Part shown: positions 44,204 to 53,233 of the stretch, piece by piece
Layout of the letters: every line of letters starts with the position of its first letter
How positions within the stretch are numbered: the stretch's first letter is position 1
Source: an uncultured Ulvibacter sp.
GTDB lineage: Bacteria > Bacteroidota > Bacteroidia > Flavobacteriales > Flavobacteriaceae
Assembly: GCA_913063405.1 (NCBI GenBank)
Contig: CAJXZB010000007.1
Span: 37,818-101,817, forward strand
Length of the DNA stretch: 64,000 nt
Direction of reading: 5' to 3'
Program-made: the position numbers and the translations under genes
Notes under the pieces: model-generated
Told to the model about the DNA's origin: nothing
Seen by the model: the letters and a program-made list of their open reading frames with translations, nothing else
Database searches by the model: none

Positions 44204-44809
44204 ATGAAAAAAGAAAACTCCTTATCTTGCATGTCCATGAAAACCGTATCCCGAAAAGAAGAAATTATTGCAACTGCTTCTCGCCTTTTTAAGGAGAAAG
44301 GATATGTAGCTGTCTCTATGCGCGATATTGCTCAAAGTATGGGTATAAAAGCAGCCAGTCTTTACAATCATATCGATGGCAAACAAGAAATTCTTTCTAC
44401 ATTAATCTTGGAAGTGGCACATGAGTTTACAAACGGAATGAATCAGGTTGCGATGGAAAACACTGGCCCCATTGAGAAAATAAAGAGTGTGATAGAGATG
44501 CATATTGACATTACCGTTAATTATTCTGAAGCATTAGCGGCTTTAAATAATGATTGGATGCACTTAGAAAATGATGATTTGAAGGATTTTGTGCAGATGC
44601 GAGAAAATTACGAAGAAAACTTTCGACACATTATAAAAGATGGAATTAATAAAGGGGAAATCAGACCGCGCCATCCTGAGGTTATTTTGTTTTCGATACT
44701 TTCTACTCTTCGGACTTTGTATGTGTGGTATCAAAAACGTGGTAAGCTGGATGTCAATGTTTTAAAAAAAGATATGGTAGCTGTTCTCTTAAAAGGAATT
44801 GCTGTATAA
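44204..44809 (+). CDS. TetR/AcrR regulator, probable paa repressor
   Basis: 201 residues as drawn; starts at 44231 or 44237 (MSMKTVSRKEE) are also possible. N-terminal helix-turn-helix: KEEIIATASRLFKEKGYVAVSMRDIAQSMGIKAASLYNHIDGKQEIL. The C-terminal domain is all helical with YVWYQKRGKL near the end. Phenylacetate operons are often controlled by TetR-type PaaR that responds to phenylacetyl-CoA. Directly downstream is a perfect palindrome overlapping the promoter of paaE, which fits as its operator. Effector and target are inferred from position. Confidence 0.88.
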   Translation: MKKENSLSCMSMKTVSRKEEIIATASRLFKEKGYVAVSMRDIAQSMGIKAASLYNHIDGKQEILSTLILEVAHEFTNGMNQVAMENTGPIEKIKSVIEMHIDITVNYSEALAALNNDWMHLENDDLKDFVQMRENYEENFRHIIKDGINKGEIRPRHPEVILFSILSTLRTLYVWYQKRGKLDVNVLKKDMVAVLLKGIAV

Positions 44810-44816
44810 ATTTAAC

Positions 44817-44847
44817 TTGCAAATTAAACTAACAAACGTTAGTTTTG
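44817..44847 (+). promoter_or_regulatory. paa promoter with overlapping TetR-type operator
   Basis: TTG at 44817-44819, a 20-bp spacer and TAGTTTTG at 44840-44847 match the Bacteroidota promoter. The palindrome AAACTAAC-AAAC-GTTAGTTT (44826-44845) spans the spacer and most of the -7 element. A repressor bound there would block RNA polymerase. The paaE start follows at 44868. Confidence 0.75.
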
Positions 44848-44867
44848 TGTGCTAATTTAAGAAGTTC

Positions 44868-45941
44868 GTGTCAAAATTCCATAGATTAAAAATAAAAGAC
44901 ATTTATAAGGAAACCGACGATTGTTCGGTGATAAACTTTGATGTGCCTTCAGATCTCTCTGAAGAGTTTAAATTTCGTCAAGGACAACACCTTACGCTCA
45001 AGGCAGATATAAATGGTGAAGATACTAGGCGCTCGTATAGTTTGTGTTCTAGTCCACTTGATGCTGAATGGAAAGTAGGAGTAAAGTTAATTCCTGGAGG
45101 GAAATTTTCCACTTATGTGAATAACCAGTTAAAAACCGGAGATACCCTTGAAGTAATGGCCCCAAGTGGAGCTTTTGGCGTTGACGTGCAGCCTACTAAT
45201 GAGAAGAACTATTTGTTTTTTGCTGCGGGTAGCGGAATCACTCCAATGCTCTCAATGATTAAGACCCATCTTGCTGAAGAACCTAATGCGACGTGCAAGT
45301 TGTTTTATGTGAATAAAACAGCAAAATCCATTATCTTTAAGGAAGAATTGGAACAATTACGCAACGCCTATTTTGGGCGATTTGAAATCTACTATTTCTT
45401 AACCAAAGAAAGAAGAGATATTGAACTGTTTAATGGTCGATTTGACGATGAAAAAATGAAGGTGCTAACAAAAACCTTCATTGATATTCCAGACACTGCC
45501 GAGGTGTTTTTATGTGGTCCTGAAGAGATGGTTCATTTTGTGAGCAATTATTTGGTTCAAGCGGGTCTTCCGAAGGAATTAATACACTTTGAATTATTTG
45601 TAACAGGACTTTCAGAAGAAGATAAATTACGTGTAGAACGATTGGCCCGACAGACCGTTGAAGGAGTGGAGGTTATTATTGTGGACGGAGGTAAAGAATT
45701 CCAGTTTACAATGACCCAGGAATATGATAATATATTGGACGCCGCACTTGGCGCAGGTGCCGATTTGCCATTTGCATGTAAAGGAGGTGTTTGTAGTACG
45801 TGTAAATGTGAGGTGATAGAGGGAAGTGTCGAGATGAAAGTGAATTATGCCTTGGAGGAGAGTGAAGTGGCTCAAAATTTTGTTTTGAGTTGTCAAGCGG
45901 TTCCAACTTCAGACACCGTGAAAGTAGATTTTGATGTTTAG
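44868..45941 (+). CDS. paaE: Phenylacetyl-CoA epoxidase reductase subunit PaaE
   Basis: 357 residues, starting with GTG, the usual length for PaaE. Passes electrons from NADPH to the PaaABC oxygenase. Ferredoxin-NADP reductase part (about 1-235): FAD-binding DTRRSYSLCSSP, NAD-binding FFAAGSGITPMLSM and FLCGPEEMV. Plant-type [2Fe-2S] domain (about 265-357): CKGGVCSTCKC and a last Cys in FVLSCQAVP. First gene of the operon here, before paaABC and paaD, whereas in E. coli the order is ABCDE. Controlled by the promoter and palindrome just upstream. Confidence 0.96.
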   Translation: MSKFHRLKIKDIYKETDDCSVINFDVPSDLSEEFKFRQGQHLTLKADINGEDTRRSYSLCSSPLDAEWKVGVKLIPGGKFSTYVNNQLKTGDTLEVMAPSGAFGVDVQPTNEKNYLFFAAGSGITPMLSMIKTHLAEEPNATCKLFYVNKTAKSIIFKEELEQLRNAYFGRFEIYYFLTKERRDIELFNGRFDDEKMKVLTKTFIDIPDTAEVFLCGPEEMVHFVSNYLVQAGLPKELIHFELFVTGLSEEDKLRVERLARQTVEGVEVIIVDGGKEFQFTMTQEYDNILDAALGAGADLPFACKGGVCSTCKCEVIEGSVEMKVNYALEESEVAQNFVLSCQAVPTSDTVKVDFDV

Positions 45942-45956
45942 AAAAGCCTAATAGAT

Positions 45957-46910
45957 ATGAGTGAACAAGAAGTGAAAAACCTAGAGGAGATTTTTGAGGC
46001 GCGTATTGCACGTGATGAAAAGATAGAGCCTAAAGATTGGATGCCGGAGAAATACCGTAAAACCCATATACGGCAGATTTCGCAACATGCGCATTCAGAA
46101 ATAATTGGAATGTTACCAGAAGGAAACTGGATTACCAGAGCACCTTCGTTAAGACGTAAAGTGGCTTTATTAGCAAAGGTTCAAGATGAAGCCGGCCACG
46201 GCCTGTATCTTTACTCTGCATGTGAAACCCTAGGTATTTCTCGTGCCGAATTGTACGAGCAATTGCATTCCGGAAAGGCAAAGTATTCTTCTATATTCAA
46301 TTATCCAACCGTTACCTGGGCAGATATGGGGGCCATTGGTTGGTTGGTAGATGGTGCTGCCATTATTAATCAGGTACCACTTTGTAATACCTCTTACGGT
46401 CCTTATGCAAGAGCCATGGTTCGTGTATGTAAGGAAGAGAGCTTTCATCAGCGTCAAGGATTTGAAATAATGCTATCACTGTGTAATGGCTCAGAAGAAC
46501 AAAAAGCAATGGCGCAAGATGCCTTGAATAGATGGTGGTGGCCAAGTTTGATGATGTTGGGTCCTGTCGATGCAGAATCTGTTCATACTGAGCAGTCGAT
46601 GAAATGGAAACTGAAGCGTAAGACAAACGATGAACTTAGACAACAATTTATTGATCAAACTGTTCCACAGGCAGAATTATTAGGAATTACAGTTCCAGAT
46701 CCAGATTTGAAATGGAATGAAGAAACAGGACATTATGATTTTGGTGAAATCGATTGGGATGAATTCTGGCAAGTTGTTAAAGGCCATGGACCTTGTAACA
46801 AAGAGCGTATGGATGCACGAGTAAATGCATGGGAAGAAGGAACCTGGGTTCGAGATGCCGCAATGGCACACGCAGAAAAGAAGAATATAAAAGTAGCGAA
46901 AGCGAGTTAA
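45957..46910 (+). CDS. paaA: Phenylacetyl-CoA epoxidase catalytic subunit PaaA
   Basis: 317 residues, normal. Di-iron oxygenase subunit that epoxidises the aromatic ring of phenylacetyl-CoA. Ferritin-like metal helices are visible: [34 protein letters not shown] with the ExxH pair, and [17 protein letters not shown] with the second ExxH. It acts with PaaC in a heterodimer and is reduced by PaaE. Fourteen bp after paaE and ten bp before paaB, so a single transcript. Confidence 0.98.
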   Translation: MSEQEVKNLEEIFEARIARDEKIEPKDWMPEKYRKTHIRQISQHAHSEIIGMLPEGNWITRAPSLRRKVALLAKVQDEAGHGLYLYSACETLGISRAELYEQLHSGKAKYSSIFNYPTVTWADMGAIGWLVDGAAIINQVPLCNTSYGPYARAMVRVCKEESFHQRQGFEIMLSLCNGSEEQKAMAQDALNRWWWPSLMMLGPVDAESVHTEQSMKWKLKRKTNDELRQQFIDQTVPQAELLGITVPDPDLKWNEETGHYDFGEIDWDEFWQVVKGHGPCNKERMDARVNAWEEGTWVRDAAMAHAEKKNIKVAKAS

Positions 46911-46920
46911 AACAGATACT

Positions 46921-47205
46921 ATGGAAAAGAATTGGCCTTTATGGGAAATTTTTGTTCGATCTAAAAACGGATTAGAGCATCGACATTTTGGAAGCCTTCA
47001 TGCTGCTGATGCAGAGATGGCAATGGAGAATGCGCGGGATGTGTATACCCGTCGTAGTGAAGGAGTGAGTATTTGGGTAGTGGAGAGTATAAATATTACC
47101 GCTTCAAATCCAGCAGATAATGGTGAGTTATTTGAACCTGCACAAGACAAAGTATATCGTCACCCAACATTCTATAATTTACCTGATGAGGTAAAACATA
47201 TGTAG
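46921..47205 (+). CDS. paaB: Phenylacetyl-CoA epoxidase subunit PaaB
   Basis: 94 residues, normal for PaaB, a small beta-rich subunit that bridges PaaAC units in the epoxidase complex. Characteristic: WPLWEIFVRSKNGLEHRHFGSLHAADAEMAMENARDVYTRR-type sequence and the C-terminal RHPTFYNLPDEVKHM. No catalytic residues of its own. Separated by one base from paaC. Confidence 0.97.
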   Translation: MEKNWPLWEIFVRSKNGLEHRHFGSLHAADAEMAMENARDVYTRRSEGVSIWVVESINITASNPADNGELFEPAQDKVYRHPTFYNLPDEVKHM

Positions 47206-47206
47206 T

Positions 47207-47962
47207 ATGAAAAACGAAAATTTATATAACTATATCTTGGGAATTGCTGATAATTCATTGATTCTTGGACAGCGTCTCGGAGAACTTTGTGGACACGGTC
47301 CTAATCTTGAAACGGATATTGCGCTGACTAATATTTCTTTAGATTTATTTGGACAGACAAGAAGTTATTATCAGTATGCCGCGCAAATTTCTGGTGGAGG
47401 TAAAACAGAAGATGATATTGCTTTTCTTCGAATGGAGCGTCAATATAAAAATGTACTCCTAGTAGAACAGCCCAATGCCCATTTTGGATTTGTTCTAGGG
47501 CGTCAGTTTTTATTTGATGTGTATCATTTATTGTTGATGGAGAAACTGCAATCAAGTAGTGATGAGACTTTAGTTGCTATTGCAAAAAAGACTATTAAAG
47601 AGGTGAGTTATCATGAGCGTTTTTCTAGTGATTGGGTGAAGCGTCTAGGAGATGGAACTGATGAAAGTAATAAAAAGATGCAAGAGGCAATTGATGGCTT
47701 ATGGCCGTATACTGACGAGCTGTTTCAATTAACCGAAGCAGATAGAATAATGGTTTCTGATGGAATTGGTGTTGATGTTTCAAAGCTAAAAAAGGACTAT
47801 TTAAAGAGAGTTTCAGAAATATTAAAGGAGGCAACTCTAAAGATTCCTGAAAGCAAATATTTTCAAAAAGGTGGAAAAGAAGGAATTCACAGTGAACACA
47901 TGGGGTATTTGCTAGCAGATTTACAATATATGCAGCGCTCGTATCCAAATATGAAATGGTAA
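47207..47962 (+). CDS. paaC: Phenylacetyl-CoA epoxidase structural subunit PaaC
   Basis: 251 residues, normal. Ferritin-like partner of PaaA that lost the di-iron site and holds the catalytic subunit together. Seen: LGIADNSLILGQRLGELCGHGPNLETDIALTNISLDLFGQ, VKRLGDGTDESNKKMQEAI and the C-terminal EHMGYLLADLQYMQRSYPNMKW. One base separates its stop from the paaD start. Confidence 0.97.
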   Translation: MKNENLYNYILGIADNSLILGQRLGELCGHGPNLETDIALTNISLDLFGQTRSYYQYAAQISGGGKTEDDIAFLRMERQYKNVLLVEQPNAHFGFVLGRQFLFDVYHLLLMEKLQSSSDETLVAIAKKTIKEVSYHERFSSDWVKRLGDGTDESNKKMQEAIDGLWPYTDELFQLTEADRIMVSDGIGVDVSKLKKDYLKRVSEILKEATLKIPESKYFQKGGKEGIHSEHMGYLLADLQYMQRSYPNMKW

Positions 47963-47963
47963 T

Positions 47964-48467
47964 ATGACCATTGCAATACAACCAAATATTGATAAAGCGC
48001 TACTTCCAATTCTGGAAACTGTTTCAGACCCAGAAATCCCTGTATTGACGGTATTAGATCTGGGAGTAATTCGTGAAGCAATTGAATTGGAGGGTATTGT
48101 ACAAATAAAATTAACTCCTACGTATTCTGGTTGCCCGGCAATGGATGTCATTGGTGATGATTTAGCGAAGGCTTTTTCAGAAATAGGAAAAGAAACCAAT
48201 ATACAATTGGTCCTTGCACCTGCTTGGACAACAGATTGGATAAGTAAGGCTGGAAAACTAAAAATGGAAGCATACGGTATTGCCGCTCCATTGGAAGAGA
48301 CAGCAGACAAAGATGCCTTACTCGGGAATGCAAAAATTATAAAATGTACCAATTGTGGCAGTACGAATACCCATTTGGTAAGTCAGTTTGGTTCAACGGC
48401 CTGTAAAGCACTTTTCAAGTGCGATGATTGTCAAGAGCCGTTTGATTATTTCAAATGTCTAAAATAG
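47964..48467 (+). CDS. paaD: PaaD, Fe-S/metal maturation-type factor of the epoxidase
   Basis: 167 residues. N-terminal MIP18/DUF59 domain (about 10-90: LETVSDPEIPVLTVLDLGVIREA, LTPTYSGCPAMDVIGDD), as in Fe-S assembly proteins, and a C-terminal zinc-like motif CTNCGS...CKALFKCDDC near residues 129-155. PaaD is needed for a working epoxidase in other bacteria, probably by helping cluster insertion into PaaE. It is followed by a short dispersed-looking repeat and then the hydratase/isomerase gene. Confidence 0.95.
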   Translation: MTIAIQPNIDKALLPILETVSDPEIPVLTVLDLGVIREAIELEGIVQIKLTPTYSGCPAMDVIGDDLAKAFSEIGKETNIQLVLAPAWTTDWISKAGKLKMEAYGIAAPLEETADKDALLGNAKIIKCTNCGSTNTHLVSQFGSTACKALFKCDDCQEPFDYFKCLK

Positions 48468-48475
48468 TAATAATG

Positions 48476-48498
48476 TCACCCGGAGCTTGTCGAAGGGT
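48476..48498. repeat. Short dispersed-type intergenic repeat
   Basis: CACCCGGAGCTTGTCGAAGG with flanking GT and GT ends resembles the family of TCACCCTGAGCTTGTCGAAGGG-like sequences seen scattered in intergenic DNA of many bacteria. ACCC and GGGT form short pairing ends. It lies between paaD and the next hydratase gene. Confidence 0.4.
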
Positions 48499-48515
48499 CT
48501 TTTAAACTTAATAAA

Positions 48516-49298
48516 TTGAGTCAATCAATAGAAACTAAAATATTAAACAAGGTTGCTTATCTTACGTTAAATCGTCCAGATATATTCAATAGCTTTAATC
48601 GAGAGATGGCATTGCGTCTGCAAAAAGAGTTAGATGCCTGTGAATCGAATCCAGAGGTTAGAGCGATCGTTATTATAGGGGAAGGACGTGCTTTTTGTGC
48701 TGGACAAGATTTGGGAGAAGTTACAAGTCCTGATTTGAACCCTGGGTTTAAAAAAATATTGGAAGAACATTACAATCCAATTATTTCTAGAATAAGAAGT
48801 ATTGAAAAACCAATCATTGGCGCTGTGAATGGTGTTGCTGCTGGTGCAGGAGCGAATATTGCATTAGCTTGTGATGTTGTCGTTGCTTCGGAAAGAGCCA
48901 GTTTTATTCAGGCGTTTAGTAAAATAGGGTTGATCCCGGATAGTGCTGGGACTTTCTTTTTACCACGACTTATTGGTTTTCAGAAGGCATCTGCATTGAT
49001 GATGTTAGGAGATAAGGTTTCGGCTGAAGAAGCTGAGAACATTGGAATGATTTATAAAATGTATTCTGCGGAAGACTTTAATGCAGAGGTTCTTGTTTTA
49101 GCTGAAAAGATGGCGTCTATGCCAACCAAAGCATTAGGGATGACAAAAAGATTGTTGAATAAGTCTCTTACAAACGATTTGAATGAACAACTGAAAATGG
49201 AATCCAAATTGCAGATAGAGGCTGCTCAGAGTGAAGATTATAGCGAGGGAGTTAATGCTTTTGTAGAGAGGAGAAAACCAATTTTTAAAGGGAAGTGA
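48516..49298 (+). CDS. paaG: Enoyl-CoA hydratase/isomerase, PaaG-like
   Basis: 260 residues with a TTG start just before SQSIETKILNKV. Crotonase fold: GEGRAFCAGQDLGEV oxyanion segment, GAVNGVAAGAGANIALACDVVVAS, and FSKIGLIPDSAGTFFLPRLIGFQKA. The Asp in LIPDSAGTFFLP is typical of PaaG, which isomerises the ring epoxide of phenylacetyl-CoA to oxepin-CoA. The second crotonase gene at 55752 lacks that pattern and is more like PaaF. Function is assigned by operon and motif. Confidence 0.88.
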   Translation: MSQSIETKILNKVAYLTLNRPDIFNSFNREMALRLQKELDACESNPEVRAIVIIGEGRAFCAGQDLGEVTSPDLNPGFKKILEEHYNPIISRIRSIEKPIIGAVNGVAAGAGANIALACDVVVASERASFIQAFSKIGLIPDSAGTFFLPRLIGFQKASALMMLGDKVSAEEAENIGMIYKMYSAEDFNAEVLVLAEKMASMPTKALGMTKRLLNKSLTNDLNEQLKMESKLQIEAAQSEDYSEGVNAFVERRKPIFKGK

Positions 49299-49348
49299 TT
49301 AACGATTGAAAATTGACGATTGTTGATTTTAGAATTAAACAAAACGGT

Positions 49349-49711
49349 ATGAAGCCAAACGAATTGGAAGAACGATTGATTCAGTTTTCAGTTGATGTTA
49401 TTAATACCGACAAGACTTTGGATAAAACTTTCGCTGCCGAGCATTTGACAAAACAATTAATCAGGTCTGTTACCTCAGTTGCGTTAAATTATGGTGAAGC
49501 ACGAAATGACGAATGCGTAAGAGATTTTCTTCACAAGATGAGAATATGTTTAAAAGAACTAAAGGAATCTTATGTAAATATGAAAATTCAAAAGGGAGCC
49601 GCACTTGTATCAGATATTAATAAATTAGATCGTTTGATTTCAGAAAATAATGAACTTATCTCCATTTTTGTAGCAAGTATTAAAACAGCTTCAGCAAAAC
49701 TAAAATCTTAA
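49349..49711 (+). CDS. Four-helix-bundle (S23/IVP) family protein
   Basis: 120 residues from the ATG at 49349; upstream in-frame TTG at 49313 is ignored since family members start near MKPNELEER. Sequence is all helical, about four helices: RLIQFSVDVIN, TLDKTFAAEHLTKQLIRSVTSVALNYGEARNDE, DFLHKMRICLKELKESYVNMKI, LISENNELISIFVASIKTA. This is the four-helix bundle family first met as a product of intervening sequences in 23S rRNA genes and often inserted between genes in Bacteroidota. It has no known part in phenylacetate breakdown. Flanked by TGTTGATTTT at 49321-49330 and its inverse AAAATCAACA at 49737-49746, it looks like an inserted unit. Confidence 0.88.
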   Translation: MKPNELEERLIQFSVDVINTDKTLDKTFAAEHLTKQLIRSVTSVALNYGEARNDECVRDFLHKMRICLKELKESYVNMKIQKGAALVSDINKLDRLISENNELISIFVASIKTASAKLKS

Positions 49712-49718
49712 TTAATAG

Positions 49719-50918
49719 ATGTCAAATCAAAAATCAAAAATCAACACTGAACAATCTCCGATCCAAATAGTTGGAATTATTGGTTCTGGTACTATGGGAA
49801 GTGGTATTGCACAAGTTGCGGCTACTGCTGGGTGTCATGTAAAACTTTATGACACTAAGATTGAAGCCTTGGATAAGGCAAAAACCAGTCTTGAAAAAAT
49901 ACTAAATCGCTTAGTTGAAAAGGGAAGAATTGACGTTGAAGAGAAATCCCGAATTCAAGGGAATATTGAATATATTGATCTTTTAAAGAATCTTAGCGAT
50001 TCTGATATGGTAATTGAGGCCATTGTTGAGAATATTGAAATTAAAAAATTAGTGTTTAAAGAGCTGGAAGGATATGTTTCTGAAACTGCAATTATCGCAT
50101 CTAACACTTCCTCTTTGTCCATTGCTTCCATCGCTTCTACATTACAAAAACCGGAGCGTTGTGTGGGTATTCACTTTTTTAATCCTGCGCCATTAATGAA
50201 GTTAGTTGAGGTAATACCTGCAATTCAAACCTCAGAAGATGTTTTAAAGACTTCAGTTGAAACAATTAAAGGTTGGAAGAAGGTTGTTGCTGTGGCAAAG
50301 GACACTCCAGGCTTTATTGTAAATAGGGTAGCACGACCATTTTATGGTGAGGCGTTAAGGATTTATGAAGAAGGAATTGCAGATTTTGCAACTATCGATT
50401 GGGCCATGAAGGCGAAAGGTGGTTTTAGAATGGGACCATTTGAGTTGATGGATTTTATTGGAAACGATGTCAATTATACCGTTACCGAAACAGTATTTAC
50501 GGCTTTCTATTTTGACCCAAGATACAAACCTGCCTTTACACAAAAACGCTTTTCTGAAGCAGGTTATTTAGGCCGAAAAAGTGGAAAAGGATACTATGAT
50601 TATTCGGAAGGTGCCGTAAAATCTGCACCGAACGAGAATGATGAGGTGGGTCAGGTGATATTTGAGAGAGTATTGGTGATGCTGATCAACGAGGCAGCCG
50701 ATGCCTTGTTTTTGAATATTGCATCTGCAGAAGATATAGACAATGCAATGACCAAAGGAGTTAATTACCCTAAAGGATTGTTGTCTTGGGCAAATGAAAA
50801 AAGTTTGGCATGGTGTGTTGAGACGCTTGACGCATTGTACAATGAATATCACGAAGATCGATATCGCTGTTCGCCAATACTGAGAAAGATGAATGCAGAA
50901 AGCAAAACTTTCTTTTAA
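49719..50918 (+). CDS. paaH: 3-hydroxyacyl-CoA dehydrogenase PaaH-like
   Basis: 399 residues, shorter than the ~475 of E. coli PaaH. NAD-binding GIIGSGTMGSGIAQVAATAG near residue 20, catalytic region SNTSSLSIASIAS, HFFNPAPLMKLVEVI with the His-Glu pair, and two C-terminal HCDH segments. Oxidises 3-hydroxyadipyl-CoA to 3-oxoadipyl-CoA with NAD+. The first 15 residues (SNQKSKINTEQSPIQ) do not look native and are encoded by AT-rich repeats bordering the four-helix-bundle insert, so an insertion may have replaced the original start. Confidence 0.93.
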   Translation: MSNQKSKINTEQSPIQIVGIIGSGTMGSGIAQVAATAGCHVKLYDTKIEALDKAKTSLEKILNRLVEKGRIDVEEKSRIQGNIEYIDLLKNLSDSDMVIEAIVENIEIKKLVFKELEGYVSETAIIASNTSSLSIASIASTLQKPERCVGIHFFNPAPLMKLVEVIPAIQTSEDVLKTSVETIKGWKKVVAVAKDTPGFIVNRVARPFYGEALRIYEEGIADFATIDWAMKAKGGFRMGPFELMDFIGNDVNYTVTETVFTAFYFDPRYKPAFTQKRFSEAGYLGRKSGKGYYDYSEGAVKSAPNENDEVGQVIFERVLVMLINEAADALFLNIASAEDIDNAMTKGVNYPKGLLSWANEKSLAWCVETLDALYNEYHEDRYRCSPILRKMNAESKTFF

Positions 50919-50919
50919 G

Positions 50920-51327
50920 ATGGACGGAGCCAAAATACCATATAAGATGCTTTCTCAAGATGCCTTTAGCCAATGGATGGGTATCAAAATTATAGAGTGT
51001 GAAGTGGGTCGTTGCAAGGTTGGTATGACCATCCGCAGAGAAATGCTAAACAGTATGATGAAGGCCCATGGTGGAGTAAGTTATACGCTCGCCGACACTG
51101 CTTTTGGGTTTACTGCAAATACACGTGGTAAATATGCGGTTTCAATAGAAACCTCGATTAATCATATTTCTGCCTTGGATGAAGGTGATTATTTAACAGC
51201 AGAAGCAACCTTGGATGAACAAAGAACAAAAGTTGGTTTTAATATCATAGAAGTAAAAAGAGGGGATGAATTAGTCGCGCTTTTTAAAGGTGTGGTTTAC
51301 AGAACACAAAAAGACTGGGAGGAATAA
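50920..51327 (+). CDS. paaI: Hydroxyphenylacetyl-CoA-type thioesterase PaaI
   Basis: 136 residues from the ATG at 50920, two bases after the paaH stop; an ATG at 50893 within paaH would add nine residues. Hotdog fold: MLNSMMKAHGGVSYTLADTAFGFTANT carries the HGG and Asp used by PaaI thioesterases. It clears dead-end CoA thioesters that form when the ring-epoxide route stalls and so protects the CoA pool. A 90-bp gap with no gene follows before paaJ. Confidence 0.92.
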   Translation: MDGAKIPYKMLSQDAFSQWMGIKIIECEVGRCKVGMTIRREMLNSMMKAHGGVSYTLADTAFGFTANTRGKYAVSIETSINHISALDEGDYLTAEATLDEQRTKVGFNIIEVKRGDELVALFKGVVYRTQKDWEE

Positions 51328-51416
51328 ATTATGAAATACCTATTTACAGTTGGTAAACTGAGTGGTATAAATATACTGGGTATTCCACCTTCCTTTTTAT
51401 CAAATATTTTATACGG

Positions 51417-52625
51417 ATGAAAGAAGCATATATCATTGACGGAGTGCGAACTCCAATTGGAAATTATAAAGGAACGTTAAGCGCTGTGAGAACGGACGAT
51501 TTAGGGGCAATTGTAATTTCAGAAATTGTAAAGAGAAACCCTAACATTCCAAAAGATGCCTTTGATGATGTGATTATGGGGTGTGCTAATCAAGCTGGTG
51601 AGGACAATCGAAATGTTGCTCGTATGTCGCTGCTGCTGGCAGGACTGCCTTTCACCGTCCCCGGGGAAACAGTCAATAGACTGTGCAGTAGCGGACTGTC
51701 TGCTATTATACAGGCCAATCGTGCTATAAAAGCGGGTGATGGAGATTTGTTTATATCGGGCGGAGTTGAAAATATGACAAGAGGGCCGTATGTAATCGCA
51801 AAATCTTCGAGCGCTTATGGAAATGATTCAAAAATGTATGATTCTAGTTTTGGCTGGCGGTTTATAAATCCAAAAATGCAAACCTTGTATGGAACCGACG
51901 GAATGGGAAATACAGCTGAAAATTTGGTGGAGAAATATAATATCTCTCGTGAAGATCAAGATACATTTGCTTATAACAGTCAGATGAAGGCAGCCAAAGC
52001 ACAACAGAATGGCAGACTAGCTAAGGAAATCGTTGCTGTGGAGATTCCACAACGCAAAAAAGACCCTATTGTATTTAAAGATGACGAGTTTATCAAACCA
52101 AACTCATCAAAAGAAATTCTGGCGAAGTTACGCCCTGCCTTTAAAAAAGAAGGCGGAAGTGTAACCGCGGGAAATAGCTCTGGATTGAATGATGGTGCCG
52201 TGGCAACTATAATTGCTTCAGAAGACGCTGTAAAAAAATATAATTTGAAGCCATTGGTTCGAATTGTAAGTTCGGCTGTGGTAGGAGTAGAGCCTCGTAT
52301 TATGGGTATTGGACCGGTTCAAGCTTCAAACAAAGCGTTGGAAAAAGCTGGATTGAAAATGGAGGATATAGATATCATTGAACTAAATGAGGCATTCGCA
52401 TCTCAAGCGCTGGCTTGTATTCGTGAGTGGGGATTGAAAGATGATGATCCTAGAATTAATCCAAATGGTGGTTCAATAGCTATCGGACATCCACTTGGTG
52501 TAACTGGGGCACGATTGGTATATTCGGCAGCCTTAGAGCTTCAGGAAACAGGTAAACGCTATGCGCTGATTACCATGTGTATTGGGGTTGGTCAAGGTTA
52601 TGCTGCTATAATTGAAAGGGTTTAA
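51417..52625 (+). CDS. paaJ: 3-oxoadipyl-CoA thiolase PaaJ-like
   Basis: 402 residues, normal for thiolases. Splits 3-oxoadipyl-CoA (and probably 3-oxo-5,6-dehydrosuberyl-CoA) with CoA to acetyl-CoA and succinyl-CoA. Nucleophile Cys in [12 protein letters not shown] (about residue 90), His in [15 protein letters not shown], and the C-terminal pair [16 protein letters not shown] and [15 protein letters not shown]. The N-terminal [17 protein letters not shown] matches PaaJ/PcaF. It is followed three bases later by the SDR gene. Confidence 0.94.
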   Translation: MKEAYIIDGVRTPIGNYKGTLSAVRTDDLGAIVISEIVKRNPNIPKDAFDDVIMGCANQAGEDNRNVARMSLLLAGLPFTVPGETVNRLCSSGLSAIIQANRAIKAGDGDLFISGGVENMTRGPYVIAKSSSAYGNDSKMYDSSFGWRFINPKMQTLYGTDGMGNTAENLVEKYNISREDQDTFAYNSQMKAAKAQQNGRLAKEIVAVEIPQRKKDPIVFKDDEFIKPNSSKEILAKLRPAFKKEGGSVTAGNSSGLNDGAVATIIASEDAVKKYNLKPLVRIVSSAVVGVEPRIMGIGPVQASNKALEKAGLKMEDIDIIELNEAFASQALACIREWGLKDDDPRINPNGGSIAIGHPLGVTGARLVYSAALELQETGKRYALITMCIGVGQGYAAIIERV

Positions 52626-52628
52626 GCT

Positions 52629-53231
52629 ATGAGGATTCTTGTCATTGGAGGAAATGGAACTATTGGAAAAACAGTTGTAAAACGTTTTTCAGAAAAACAT
52701 GAAGTGGTGATTGCTGGAAGAAATTCTGGAGATGTTACAGTCGATATTGCTTCGACCGATTCTATTGAGGCTATGTTTCAGAATGTTGGAAAAGTAGATG
52801 CAATCGTTAATATAGCAGGAGATGCGAAGTGGGATAAGTTTGATAATCTTTCAGAAGAAGACTTCTATATAGGAATTAAGAGCAAGATGATGGGGCAGGT
52901 TAATTTAGTACGCTTAGGACGAAGATTTCTAAATCAAGGAGGGTCCATTACATTAACAACTGGAATACTGGCCGACGAACCCGTAGATATGACAACAAGT
53001 GCGGCCATGGTAAATGGTGCAATCCAGAGTTTTACAAAAGCAGTTGCTTTAGAATTGAAAAACGGTATTCGTGTGAATGTTGTTTCTGCTGATTTGGTGG
53101 AAGACGCTTACGAAAAGTACAAAGATTATTTTCCAGGAAACACACCGGTTTCAATGCGAAAAGTTGTGGATGGATATGTAAAAAGTGTTGCGGGAAAAAT
53201 AAACGGTGAAATAATTAGAATTAGAGCATAA
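52629..53231 (+). CDS. Atypical short-chain dehydrogenase-like protein
   Basis: 200 residues, short for an SDR. Rossmann start VIGGNGTIGKTVVKRF with GxxGxxG and the NAG-like NIAGDAKWDKF. The catalytic YxxxK is absent: at that point it reads TTSAAMVNGAIQSFTKA, as in a small SDR subgroup with VNGA there. It may bind NAD(P) without the standard proton relay. It is embedded in the paa operon (3 bp after paaJ and 2 bp before paaZ). A role in this pathway is not known from E. coli. Confidence 0.85.
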   Translation: MRILVIGGNGTIGKTVVKRFSEKHEVVIAGRNSGDVTVDIASTDSIEAMFQNVGKVDAIVNIAGDAKWDKFDNLSEEDFYIGIKSKMMGQVNLVRLGRRFLNQGGSITLTTGILADEPVDMTTSAAMVNGAIQSFTKAVALELKNGIRVNVVSADLVEDAYEKYKDYFPGNTPVSMRKVVDGYVKSVAGKINGEIIRIRA

Positions 53232-53233
53232 TT

